From Riptortus pedestris (taxonomy: Eukaryota > Arthropoda > Insecta > Hemiptera > Alydidae): DNA of 64,000 bases. Positions within the stretch are counted from its first letter, which is position 1; the number at the start of each line of letters is the position of its first letter. The notes below the pieces were generated by a model, which was given only the letters and a program-made list of their open reading frames with translations, was not told the origin of the DNA and made no database searches. The translations under genes and the position numbers were made by a program. The DNA is taken from positions 142,748,501-142,812,500 of the forward strand of contig CM032232.1 in NCBI GenBank assembly GCA_019009955.1, read 5' to 3'. Shown piece after piece: positions 55,540 through 64,000 of the stretch.

Positions 55540-55660
55540 TTGGTAATTAACCAAAAATTGTAATCGCTTGAGCGGTAGCAGAGACATATATTTTTTTGAA
55601 GGGGTCTCATTGTCGTCTTCTTCTAGGCAGGATCGATGGACATTTGAGGAAATTTTTTCG
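55540..55660 (-). mobile_element. Family A 5' segment, minus strand
   Basis: AAAATTGTAATCGCTTGAGC, GGTAGCAGAGACATATAT and GGATCGATGGACATTTGAGG are 5'-module motifs in reverse. It faces the next copy head to head. Confidence 0.65.
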
Positions 55661-56405
55661 TAGGAAAATCTAAAGCTCTTAGCAGATTTGCCCTAAGGGA
55701 AATCAGCTATGACGTCGTACTCGTGACGCGATTTCCGAAAAATATTCATAAAATGTTCATGGATCTCCAGGTGATAACGAAAATGAGGTTTGTTAAAATA
55801 TGTGTATACACACACACGCACACACACACACACACAGACGACAAGTCTGTTAAAGCTCTAGCGGTCGCATTTTTTGTCTGATTCTTACCAAACTGGATTT
55901 TTAAACGGCCAATAATGAAGATAAAGTCCGTCGGGACGAGTGGGTGGGGGGGGGGGTAAAGGGGGAGAATTTAAAAAATTCAAAATATATCGGTTGATAT
56001 GCGTCGGATGTGAAAATCGTGTAGAATTAATCGAAAAATGTGACGTCCTATAAATATTGTTAGGTACGTTTTTTCATTATCTTGATTAATAACCGTGATA
56101 TTTGCGTTTTTAGCAGATTTCCCTTAAGGATCTGCCCCATCTATCCTACCCAGGAGATGACGAAAATCTGAAATATATCCGTTACCATACGTCAAATCAA
56201 AATTTTGTATAGAACCAATCTTATTGCAAATTAAATGTACTATAAATTTTGTTTTATACATTTATTCTCTATCTTGAATATTAACCAAGATATTTGCATT
56301 TTTATTAAATGAAGGCGAATAACGGACGAGTGAGTTTCCCGCGAAAAGCTAGTTCGGGCCGTTTCCGTAACTGTTCGGCTCTCGTATGGAGAATTCTCCA
56401 TTGTA

Positions 56406-57312
56406 CAGGGTCCGGCAAAAAAACCTCCCTGATTTCAATAGGCATTTGCAAAAAGAATAAGAAACACACAGAACAATTACTTATATTTGTGAATAGCCTA
56501 TATAATGCCATTTTACATCATTTAGTATACTTTATTTGGTTTTGAAAATTATGTCCGATAAATGATGTCCCCCATTGTTATGACATTCACGAAGTCTTTC
56601 CCTGAAGTTGTCCATAGTTCTTCGTGTACCTTCCCTTGGAATGGCTGCCACTTCCTGCCTAATGACATCTTTTAGTTCTTGCAGAGTTCTGGGACGATGA
56701 TTTTAAACTTTAGCCTTTAGGTAGCCCCACAGGAAGAAATCACAAGGTGATAAGTCGGGTGACCTTGGGGGCCAGGAAATGTCTCCTCTTAAAGAAACAA
56801 GACGTCCAGGGAACAACTCTCTTAACATTTCGTGGCTTCCTCCTGTTGGAACCAAACTTCTTCTTCCTCATGGTCTAAAACAAACTGGTCGAAGAAATGT
56901 CACTATCATGTGACAATAGCGATCGGCATTGACCGTTACTGTTTGTCCATCTTCTTCAAAAAAGTACGGTCCCCACACACCAAATTCCGCAACGGCGCAC
57001 CAAACTGTGACTTTTGGGCTGTCTAGTAGTTGTTGGTGGAGTTCCCTAGGATTTTCTGCAGCCCAGTAGCGGATATTCTGTTTGTTAACAGTTCCACACA
57101 AGTGGAAGTGGGCTTCATCAGAAGAAATTAAGACAGCATCTGGGGGAATGTTTTGCAAAATGGCATCTCATGCAGCCCTGCGAGTTTCATAATCTGAACA
57201 CTGAAAATGGCACGTACGCCGCTACGGAACAATACCCCCTCCACATCTCTACCCCCACTACAACTCACGCGGTGGCTTGCTCAGACCGGGGAGGTTTTTT
57301 TGCCGGACCCTG
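56406..57312 (-). mobile_element. Internally deleted Tc1/mariner-superfamily transposon, copy 2
   Basis: TA at 56404-56405 and 57313-57314 flank inverted ends CAGGGTCCGGCAAAAAAACC and, in reverse complement, CAGGGTCCGGCAAAAAAACC: a clean TA duplication. In other family A copies this site reads CTCTATTGTAAAACTTCACG, so the insertion is into ATTG-TA-AAAC. The transposase fragment lies on the minus strand with the same N-terminal deletion as copy 1 at 21269. Confidence 0.93.
56520..57158 (-). pseudogene. Tc1/mariner transposase catalytic-domain pseudogene, copy 2
   Basis: The minus-strand frame from 57158 reads MQNIPPDAVLISSDEAHFHL then CGTVNKQN (first catalytic D, intact VNKQN), IRYWAAENPRELHQQ, KVTVWCAVAEFGVWGPYFFE and NADRYCHMIVTFL before disruption at about 56868. 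WFQQ, the third-D region and the C-terminal tail are recognisable but frameshifted in 56540-56860. This copy keeps VNKQN, which copy 1 has lost by a small deletion. Confidence 0.87.
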
Positions 57313-57366
57313 TATAACTTCACGTGGGAAATCTGCTTAGTTTACGCAGTCCCTGCGTGACGGACG

Positions 57367-58008
57367 TTTTAGATTTCGTCTTTTAGTAAACCCCCGCTCC
57401 TACCCATGTCATATTAACAATTAGCTGTTGTATTATAAAGTGCATTATTGCAAGCCCAATACCAAATATTGTTCTCATGGAAATTTTACGTTTTGAGATA
57501 AATGGAAATACGTGGGAAATGCTTTTTCCGAGAAATTTCCTCAAGTGTTCAACGATCCTACCCAGGAGATGACGAAAATGGGGTCCGTTCCAAACTGTAC
57601 ATAAACATTTGACCGTTAACGCTCTAGCGGTCGTAATTTTTGTCTGATTCTTACCAAACTTAAATGTTCTATATAAAAGGTCAAGTTCGTTAACGGCTCT
57701 AATCGGACCAGTGAGAGGGGGAGAATTTCGTAGAGAATCTCCGTTGCTATGCGTCGGATCGAAAAATTGTATTGAATTAATCTTATTGCAAATGTGATGT
57801 TCTATAAATGTTGTTATGTACATGTTTTCTCTAAATTGAATATTAACAGACATTTGTACCTATTTTATTTTTCGGGCATCAGTAAACCCCCACTCCTACT
57901 CATATCATATTAACACAATTCTGTTATATTATGATGCACTTCATTTGAAGCCTAAATACCAAATATTGTTCTCATTGAACTTAGCAGTTCCTGCGAGACG
58001 GACTTTAG
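57367..58008. mobile_element. Family A fragments, plus strand
   Basis: It contains AGTAAACCCCCGCTCCTACC (3'-half), then a 5' module (GTTCAACGATCCTACCCAGG, AGATGACGAAAATGGGGTCC), GTTAACGCTCTAGCGGTCGT and the core GAATCTCCGTTGCTATGCGT. A much reduced 3' end closes it (CTTAGCAGTTCCTGCGAGAC then GGACTTTA at 57981-58008). Confidence 0.7.
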
Positions 58009-58610
58009 TACCTGTGACAGGTACGGGGAAGTTTGCAGTTTTTTTTTTTTTTAATTGTTGCTCTCTCCTGATCTTCGTCTACACGCCACTTCCCTTCACC
58101 AAGTTGATATTGTCCAGAAGACAAGATGCACGTCTGTATGTTGGAACTCTAAATGGGAAATTCCAACTTTGTACAGATAACCGAGTTATACTTACAGATG
58201 GGTCGGTATAAATAGATCAAATAGGTCCAGAGATCTTCAAACCTGATAATCCCGTTAAAGTCTGCAAGCCTATCTTTTTCGGGATCCACTTCCTTTATTT
58301 CGTACACGTAAGAAATTCTGCTGAGTACTCCCTTCGGGCGAGCAGAACTGATAACAGGGTAGATAAGCTATCAATCTGATAAGAGAGCCTATATGGAGTG
58401 GGGGAGTGGCTTGGGTGGAGCAAGACTACAATTAGAACAGGATAAATGGCCGGGATTAGGGCAACTAATGGCTTCGGGATACTCCAGGTTTTTAATAGCT
58501 ACCTTTCAGCCAATGGCAAATACTAACGTGTTGTGTTCCCCGGGCATTAGTGCACCTGCTACAGGGGATTACCTCTAATGACTCCCTATTGTTTCCACAA
58601 TGATTCATGG

Positions 58611-58613
<3 letters not shown>
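58009..58613. other. Unassigned, locally GC-richer
   Basis: CTGCTGAGTACTCCCTTCGG then GCGAGCAGAAC near 58319-58350 can form a hairpin (CTGCT...AGCAG). No recognised gene. Confidence 0.35.
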
Positions 58614-58667
<54 letters not shown>

Positions 58668-58668
58668 T
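58614..58668. repeat. Compound (TA)n(GA)n microsatellite
   Basis: A TA run (about 58614-58646) continues into AGAGAGAGAGAGAGAGAG. Confidence 0.95.
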
Positions 58669-58960
58669 GAGATGAGGTACCTGGTAGTTCATATTGGAAA
58701 GAATTATTGAGCATATCAATATTTCTACGAAAATTACTTGCTTCATACATTGTTCCCGAAAAAATGTATAAAACAAAAGTTACTCTAAATAACAAAGTAA
58801 ACAACTTTTGTTTGTGCACGTTTGTCGAAATACAAATAGACAATGAAATATCGCAAATTTTTATTTCAGGCCTCCCTTATAACCCCCACTCCCGTTCGAA
58901 CCTAAACATTTTAATATAGCTTATAATCATGGAAGGATTAATGCTAATTGACATACCGGG
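58669..58960 (-). mobile_element. Helitron-like element (family H) fragment, minus strand
   Basis: GAGGTACCTGGTAGTTCATA, ACTCTAAATAACAAAGTAAA and GCCTCCCTTATAACCCCCAC are H-family interior motifs in reverse. Both ends are missing. Confidence 0.68.
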
Positions 58961-59553
58961 TGTTGGAGTCGGAATACCAATATGCTGTTATATCATGAAC
59001 CACTTTATTCTTAGCTTAAATACTTAATATTCTCTTCAAGAGACCTTTATTATGAGAGATTCCTTACTTGATGACTTCATTAATCAAGAGTTATTAAGTT
59101 CTTGATCCGAAAATGTTCCTTTGGTCTGTACCAAACTCGACATTAAAAATTTCAGTAAAGCTAATCTGGAATGGAATAGTGGGTGTATAAAGCATAAATA
59201 TTACCGTAATCATGAGTCGGATCGTAAAATTAAACACGTTAAACTATTGATGATCTATAATGGTTATCCATTTTTTGATAACACAAATTATTCGTGCTTC
59301 CTTGTATTTGTGTCATAAGTAATCCCCACCCCTCCTCCAACAACATATGTTGTTGTCATAGAAATAGAGAATATGTGGTGAGATGAGATCACAAGTTTGT
59401 TATACTTGCACGTGGGAAATCTGCTTAGTTTACGCAGCCCCTGCGTCAGAGGCCTTATGCTAATCTGCACTATCTAAATATTTATGCATGTCTTTTAAAA
59501 ATTTTCAAGTTCGTTGACGGCAAAAATCAGACAAGGATAAAATATATATATAT
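58961..59553 (+). mobile_element. Family A fragment with 3' end
   Basis: ATATGCTGTTATATCATGAA then CCACTTTATTC is body sequence. CACGTGGGAAATCTGCTTAG then TTTACGCAGCCCCTGCGTCA closes it at 59411-59450. AAGTTCGTTGACGGCAAAAA at about 59508 is a further core fragment beside the LTR. Confidence 0.68.
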
Positions 59554-60155
59554 TGTTGCGAAAATTAAATACATGAATAGTCCTTCAGAGAGAGAGTCGC
59601 GTATTTGGGAAGTGCGAGGTAGATCAAAGAAGCCGACAGAGGGTTTAGCTCCTACTCTTCCCTTCCAGTCCAGACGTTTAAGGGCCCAGCCAATTCCCCT
59701 TTGATGTATGCCAACAACCTATATAAAGAACCGGCTAGCCACGAGGGAGTCAGTTTTCTTCTCAAGTGCTTATATGCGCGTTCGGTGCTACAGTGCGACT
59801 TAGTGCAGTGCGGTAAAGTGTTTTTATAAGAAGAACAGTGTTGTGCCGTGACTGTAAGTAACAGTTTAGTGCCGTGTATAAGACAGTGCAGTGCCGCGAA
59901 GTAAAGGACAGTGCAGTGCCGTCTTTTGGTGTACTTCAGTGACCGTGAGTGAATTATTGGACTGTGTAATCTGAAGAACAGTGACGTTATCAGTGTATAC
60001 TGTGAGTAGTAATTAAGAATAATTACCAAGTGTATTGTGCATTGTGAAATAAATTGTGCAGTGATAAAAACTTTGAAACTTGCGAGTGTTTAATTTTGCA
60101 ATCCAAAAGAACTCTTATTAACGACGTTTATTACTGGTTTTGTAATAAAACGTAA

Positions 60156-60156
<1 letters not shown>
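59554..60156 (+). mobile_element. Solo LTR of a retrotransposon with core promoter, plus strand
   Basis: It starts TGTTGCGAAAATTAAATAC and ends near TGTAATAAAACGTAAG, with TA repeats on both sides. U3 ends in TATAAA at 59722-59727. The arthropod-type initiator TCAGTT follows at 59750-59755, exactly about 30 bases downstream. R/U5 holds several CAGTGCCGTG/ACAGTGCAGTG repeats and AATAAA at 60048-60053. The aligned minus-strand LTR at 48476-48995 has the same order of motifs. No gag, pol, primer-binding site or polypurine tract adjoins, so it is a solo LTR from recombination. The 125-codon minus-strand frame over it is a shadow. Confidence 0.75.
59722..59755 (+). promoter_or_regulatory. LTR core promoter: TATA box and initiator
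   Basis: TATAAA at 59722 and TCAGTT with A at 59752 are 30 bases apart, the canonical RNA polymerase II arrangement in arthropods. Confidence 0.7.

Positions 60157-60188
<32 letters not shown>
60157..60188. repeat. (TA)n microsatellite
   Basis: Pure TA run directly after the LTR end. Confidence 0.95.
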
Positions 60189-60193
<5 letters not shown>

Positions 60194-60429
60194 TTGTTAT
60201 TGTTTGTTGGAGTTTGTAAAAATACAGGCACTGCTTTATATACATTGCACATTGTTATTAAACTTCAGTGTAACAGATGGTGTTTATGTTATTTCTACTT
60301 ACCAAAACTAAAGATACTTAAAAACTATTGTACATTATGTATGCGTTACTGGTTACATTAGGAATACTGGTTGTAACATTCCCTGGTCTGTTTACATTGA
60401 GCAGGGTCACAGCCTTATGTCTTTGTATA

Positions 60430-60955
60430 TCTATAGTATATTGTCTTTTGTTTGTTGAACTATATTATAATTATTATATTGCGGCTATTATATTATGTTA
60501 CAACTATTGCTATGTGTTATTACAATTATTGTTATATATTATTGATGCTATTGTCATGTTGTATTAAAGCTATTATGTTATTGTTATTTTATTATGTTTC
60601 TACTAATATTTTGTATGGGTTATTACAATTACTGTTATATTTTATTAAAGCTATTCTCATGTTGTGCATAAGCTACTATGTTATTGTTATTTTGTTATGT
60701 TACTACTAATATTTTGTATAGGTTATTACAATTATTGTTATATTTTATTAAAGCTATTCTCATGTTGTGCCAAAGCTACTATGTTATTGTTTTTTTGTTA
60801 TGTTACTTCTAATATTTTGTATGGGTTATTACAATTATTGTTATATTTTATTAAAGCTATTCTCATGTTGTGCCAAAGCTACTATGTTATTGTTATTTTC
60901 TTATGTTACAACTATTATTGCTTTGTGTTACTACAATTATTACTACAATTAATGG
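60430..60955. repeat. 103-bp tandem repeat, about five copies
   Basis: TATTACAATTA begins at 60518, 60621, 60724 and 60827, all 103 bp apart. The unit holds TATTTTATTAAAGCTATTCT, CATGTTGTGCCAAAGCTACT, ATGTTATTGTTATTTTGTTA and TACTAATATTTTGTATGGGT. The first copy (from about 60450) is diverged. T-rich frames giving LLYYNYCY peptides are artefacts. Confidence 0.93.
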
Positions 60956-61827
60956 ACACAAACTACAAGAAACAATAACAACACCATATATAAGTATAAT
61001 CTGGTCGAAAACATCAACACAATTATTATATATATACACATATCCCCATCTTTCAGATTTTACACAGCCCTAATTATCTTTCGAGGACTCTACTCCAGAA
61101 TGGCTCAGTTGTGTTTGGTATCAGCAGGGTTTGACTTTTCGTTCGAATTGCCACTTCCTGGGTTATGTTTTATAAATATTTGTCTTAAAACACTTCTTCA
61201 GCCTCTGTTATTATTTGATTGAAACCCAAATAGGTATAATTCAGCCTTTATGCGCAAAGAATTTTTACAATGGGAGCCTTTAATGTTTGCTATGACATAA
61301 TGGAAACAGCGAGTAAAGTTTGTCGTAGTTAGAGCTCTTTGTACTCAATTCGGTGAGGACATTTAAACGTGATTGTGCTAGTTGCAAGTAATTGGACTCA
61401 ACCTTTTGACGGAGTTTCTCGGGAATTAGTGGATTAACTTTGCAATCCGAAATCAATTATGTTCGTTCTGTTGGAAAATAGCTCATTGAACCAATGTTCC
61501 GTTTTAAGGTGATTTCCAGATGTAGATTAAACCACTAGATACAACAGCTTGTTAAATTCTATGTGCATCTGGACACTGGTTTTAAGAACCCTCCCTCTTT
61601 CCATTTTCCTCTTGTATCAATTTACCATCAGGATTTCTGTACTTCCACCATTTCGGAGTGGATTCGGATGTTATCCTAGTCAAAAGACAATAGGACAGCC
61701 GTTTATGAAACTGAAATACGTAGGTACTCCTCTAACAGAGGATAGCAAAGCTTGTAATTCGGAGTCCTTTTCCCCTCTTTTTTTACTTATTATTCATTCT
61801 TTTTCTTTTCCTTTTTCCTTATTTTAT
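60956..61827. other. Unassigned; includes a weak tRNA-like segment
   Basis: At 61098-61165 AATGGCTCAGTTGTGTTTGG (box A-like) and TCGTTCGAATTGCCACTTCC (box B-like) could be a SINE head or tRNA relic. The acceptor stem does not pair, so it is not called as a tRNA. The remaining sequence has no recognised feature. Confidence 0.35.
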
Positions 61828-61905
61828 TAGCAGATATCCCATAAGGGAAATCAGCTATTGAGGTCGTGCTCATGACGGAATTTTCGAAATTTTCTTCAAA
61901 TTATT
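61828..61905 (+). mobile_element. Family A 5' terminus fragment
   Basis: AGCAGATATCCCATAAGGGA then AATCAGCTATTGAGGTCGTG and CTCATGACGGAATTTTCG is a good 5' end. The downstream module is lost after about 61905. Confidence 0.72.
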
Positions 61906-62784
61906 GGGCATGTCGAAAGGGAGGTAAATATATGTGTTGTACCCAAGCCATTCTTGTTCGATCGTTTTCTAGCACGATTTTTCATAGAATGTAAAGAACC
62001 TGTTCGTCAAGTTAGGAAAAGGGGGGCACTAAAGGGGAGTAGGGCTAAAACAATAAATCGCCAATATATTACGGGATACCTTGTGTTGAATGGAACATTA
62101 ACAATGTTGTTGTCAATGTTATCTCCTACTATTGTTCTGCTTCTAATTTTTCTCCAACTTGAATGTAAATTGAGTAATTTTCATTTTTGTAACTTACATT
62201 TAACTGTCGCTATAACCTACTGAACTAAAAAACATCCCATATTGCATATGGCGTCATCAGAGTGACAATTCAGTACTTGAGAATACTCTTGTGTTTCTCT
62301 CGACAAAAAATAGAATTTACTCTGACTGGAATAATTATTAGAATGTTGGCTTTCGGACAATTTGAGCCAGAATGAGATGAAGCACAATGGCGGCATTAGC
62401 TAAACCGTTGGATGCTGGACCTGCATCAGCCTCCATCAATCGAATGATGAATATTTCATCAAGGCTTATTCAGCCATCAATCTCATCAATACAAATACAT
62501 TTCCATTGAAGTCACCGCGCACAAATCGACATGGAAGGGGTTATATTATTTCCTACAGATGAAATAACTATGAGCATAGTGGTGATTGTATGTGTAACGT
62601 AATAAAAAACATTTATAACCCCATCCACCTTTACCAACTTGGGGACTTCTACCGAAGTAGCTACGAAGAATGTTCAAATTAAGTGAACTTGATTGTTTTA
62701 TGCATATTGTAGGGCAAAATACACCCATAAAATATTTCTTATTGGCATTATCTTTGTAAATGTATCACGTTAACACAAAAAAAT
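61906..62784. other. Unassigned sequence
   Basis: An 89-codon plus-strand frame at 61954-62223 (RFFIECKEPVRQVRKRGALK) has no recognised motif and may derive from decayed family A body. The rest is unassigned. Confidence 0.35.
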
Positions 62785-63062
62785 TCCGTCACGTAGGGAC
62801 TACACAAACAAAGCAGATTTCCCACGTTACTGTTATGACAAACTAGTGATCTTATCTCACCACATATTCCAACTCAAAACCAGATAGAACTTGTAATTCG
62901 CTTAATATTTGAGTAACGAAAAAAAGGCATAGAATAATTGTAGAGTATCACCATTTTCACAAGGTTCTATAACATTTTTTTATCAGGCACATAATAACGG
63001 AGGTATATTGGATTTTGGAAACTCCTGCCCATCTTAACTCCTTAAAAATTGTGACCGTGTTA
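62785..63062 (-). mobile_element. Family A copy, minus strand, 3' half
   Basis: TTCCGTCACGTAGGGACTAC then ACAAACAAAGCAGATTTCCC and ACGTTACTGTTATGACAAAC is the 3' end in reverse, followed by GTTCTATAACATTTTTTTAT and AATAACGGAGGTATATTGG. Confidence 0.7.
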
Positions 63063-63737
63063 ACTATATATATTTATTTATTTATAATACATCAGTTTAT
63101 AACACAATAACAAACCCAAACTGATGGGGTGTCGGTTACATAATGCATTACAAAATATGATCCTATTACTTGGGATACAAACAAAACAAATTAGAAATAA
63201 TACAGAAATAGTAGTAACCAAAATAAGATATAAATTGAGAATAAAGTAAAATTAATTGTTTTTACAAATCAAATAAGGAATAAAATAAAAGACCAATGAA
63301 CAACAATAAAGAAAGACAACATAGGAATTAAATAATCTTGCAGTATCCAACTCAGAAACAAAAATTAGAACGAAGCGAAACCAAAATAATTTTAATATTT
63401 TAGACAAAGGAATATATGTACTTATATTTTAATACAGCAAAATAGGAAATACAAACTAAATTACATTTCTAATTTTAAAGGAAAAGAATGTGAGAGAAAC
63501 AGTCTTGTCCTGAATTGCAAAGGGGGCAAGGTTGGTCAATAGCGAAATTAAAACATTGCCCATTATAAAAAATTCTATTTTGCTTGTCACCAGCCATTGT
63601 AACTTGAGATATAAGTCTTTTCTTGTTAATATGCTGTGTTCACTGGTTATATTCTTCTCCAAAATTCAAACAATTCAGATGTCTATAAATAGAGTTATAT
63701 TCTGATTTAATGATGCTTTCAATGTCCAAAGAAAACT

Positions 63738-63740
<3 letters not shown>
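63063..63740. other. Unassigned AT-rich sequence
   Basis: The minus-strand 68-codon frame at 63456-63662 is unrecognised. TTATAACACAATAACAAACC then CAAACTGATGGGGTGTCGG near 63100 has no counterpart in the window. Confidence 0.4.
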
Positions 63741-63799
<59 letters not shown>

Positions 63800-63800
63800 C
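63741..63800. repeat. (TA)n microsatellite
   Basis: TA run with a single CA interruption at about 63782, abutting a Helitron-like 3' end. Confidence 0.95.
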
Positions 63801-64000
63801 CAGCTAAAGTTACCTAATTTCGCCCGGGAATTCATTTTCAGACTGAATTCATTTGAGGTATTGTTTTGGCAAGGCTTTATTTGCACAATATTTTCAACAT
63901 TTCAACGTCCCAGTGTTAAGGGTTTATACCCGTTGTAGCTGTGGATTTGTTAATAATAAAATTATTTGTTTATATAAGGCTAGTTGTAATACATGTGTTC
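63801..64000 (-). mobile_element. Helitron-like element (family H) 3' end, cut by the window edge
   Basis: CAGCTAAAGTTACCTAATTT then CGCCCGGGAATTCATTTTC is the 3' terminus in reverse. CATTTGAGGTATTGTTTTGG, AACGTCCCAGTGTTAAGGGT and GGATTTGTTAATAATAAAAT follow as in the copy at 41317. The rest lies beyond the window. Confidence 0.78.

Larger units (their letters stand above)
55679..57366 (+). mobile_element. Family A copy, both ends, interrupted by a mariner
   Basis: AGCAGATTTGCCCTAAGGGA then AATCAGCTATGACG starts it. An (AC)n tract at 55808-55836 replaces the usual (TA)n, followed by GACAAGTCTGTTAAAGCTCT and AGCGGTCGCATTTTTTG. A second 5'-like segment at 56114-56160 suggests a nested or duplicated start. 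It ends CTTCACGTGGGAAATCTGCT then TAGTTTACGCAGTCCCTGCG. The mariner at 56406-57312 sits in the last ~50 bp before this end. Confidence 0.8.

Noticed and set aside
59652..60029. 125-codon minus-strand frame as a gene
   Set aside because: It lies antisense over a solo LTR whose plus-strand TATA, initiator and polyadenylation signals explain the sequence better.
60328..61073. Plus-strand frames encoding hydrophobic LLYYNYCY-type peptides
   Set aside because: They arise from a T-rich 103-bp tandem repeat, and each unit yields the same peptide in shifted frames.

Overview
This is eukaryotic nuclear DNA from an arthropod, most likely an insect with a large, repeat-rich genome. The evidence is AT-richness, splice-site-like signals, an LTR promoter with TATA and a TCAGT-type initiator, tRNA-derived SINEs, and abundant Tc1/mariner, hAT, Merlin, Helitron-like and LINE remnants. 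I cannot name the species. I find no operons, bacterial genes, CRISPR arrays, functional rRNA or convincing functional tRNA genes. No intact protein-coding gene lies in the window. The best host-gene signals are short exon-like pieces on the minus strand: 24105-24140, 5668-5745, and a CpG-rich block with a perfect splice donor at about 18104-18440. The window may therefore be intronic or intergenic DNA around one or more minus-strand genes.

Layout. 1-5 kb: a ~63-bp tandem array (613-3095) and a first SINE. 5.6-7.2 kb: an exon candidate, a MITE-like inverted repeat and a SINE cluster. 9.1-11.0 kb: a Helitron-like element, then a 566-bp mariner with ~120-bp terminal inverted repeats. 11.9-18.5 kb: decayed copies of the dominant repeat family (family A), duplicated AT-rich segments with a LINE-tail insertion, a SINE and the CpG-rich block. 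18.6-23.7 kb: a long Helitron-like element, two family A copies (one holding a mariner) and SINE heads. 24.1-27.0 kb: a 36-nt microexon candidate beside a 2.7-kb, 47-bp minisatellite. 27.4-29.8 kb: a Tc1-like TIR element, a 599-bp hAT-like element with an 8-bp target duplication, and a LINE reverse-transcriptase tail. 30-36.8 kb: family A fragments in inverted arrangements, a mariner relic, an inverted repeat pair and a Helitron-like fragment. 36.8-38.1 kb: a 69-bp satellite. 38.6-48.2 kb: family A fragments, a possible LTR boundary, a Helitron-like copy and a LINE terminus. 48.5-60.2 kb: two related solo LTRs in opposite orientation, three family A copies with both ends (one carrying a Merlin transposase piece, one a mariner) and a tandem Helitron pair. 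60.4-64 kb: a 103-bp repeat, family A fragments and a Helitron-like 3' end cut by the window edge.

The most informative pattern is family A. At least twenty 3' termini share GGGAAATCTGCTTAGTTTACGCAG followed by a GC-rich hairpin, and the 5' ends begin with the exact reverse complement AGCAGATTTCCC. Subterminal inverted repeats plus a 3' hairpin resemble non-autonomous Helentrons (HINE type). Family A has served as the target for mariner insertions and carries a Merlin fragment, so the order of invasion can partly be read: family A first, then the nested mariners.
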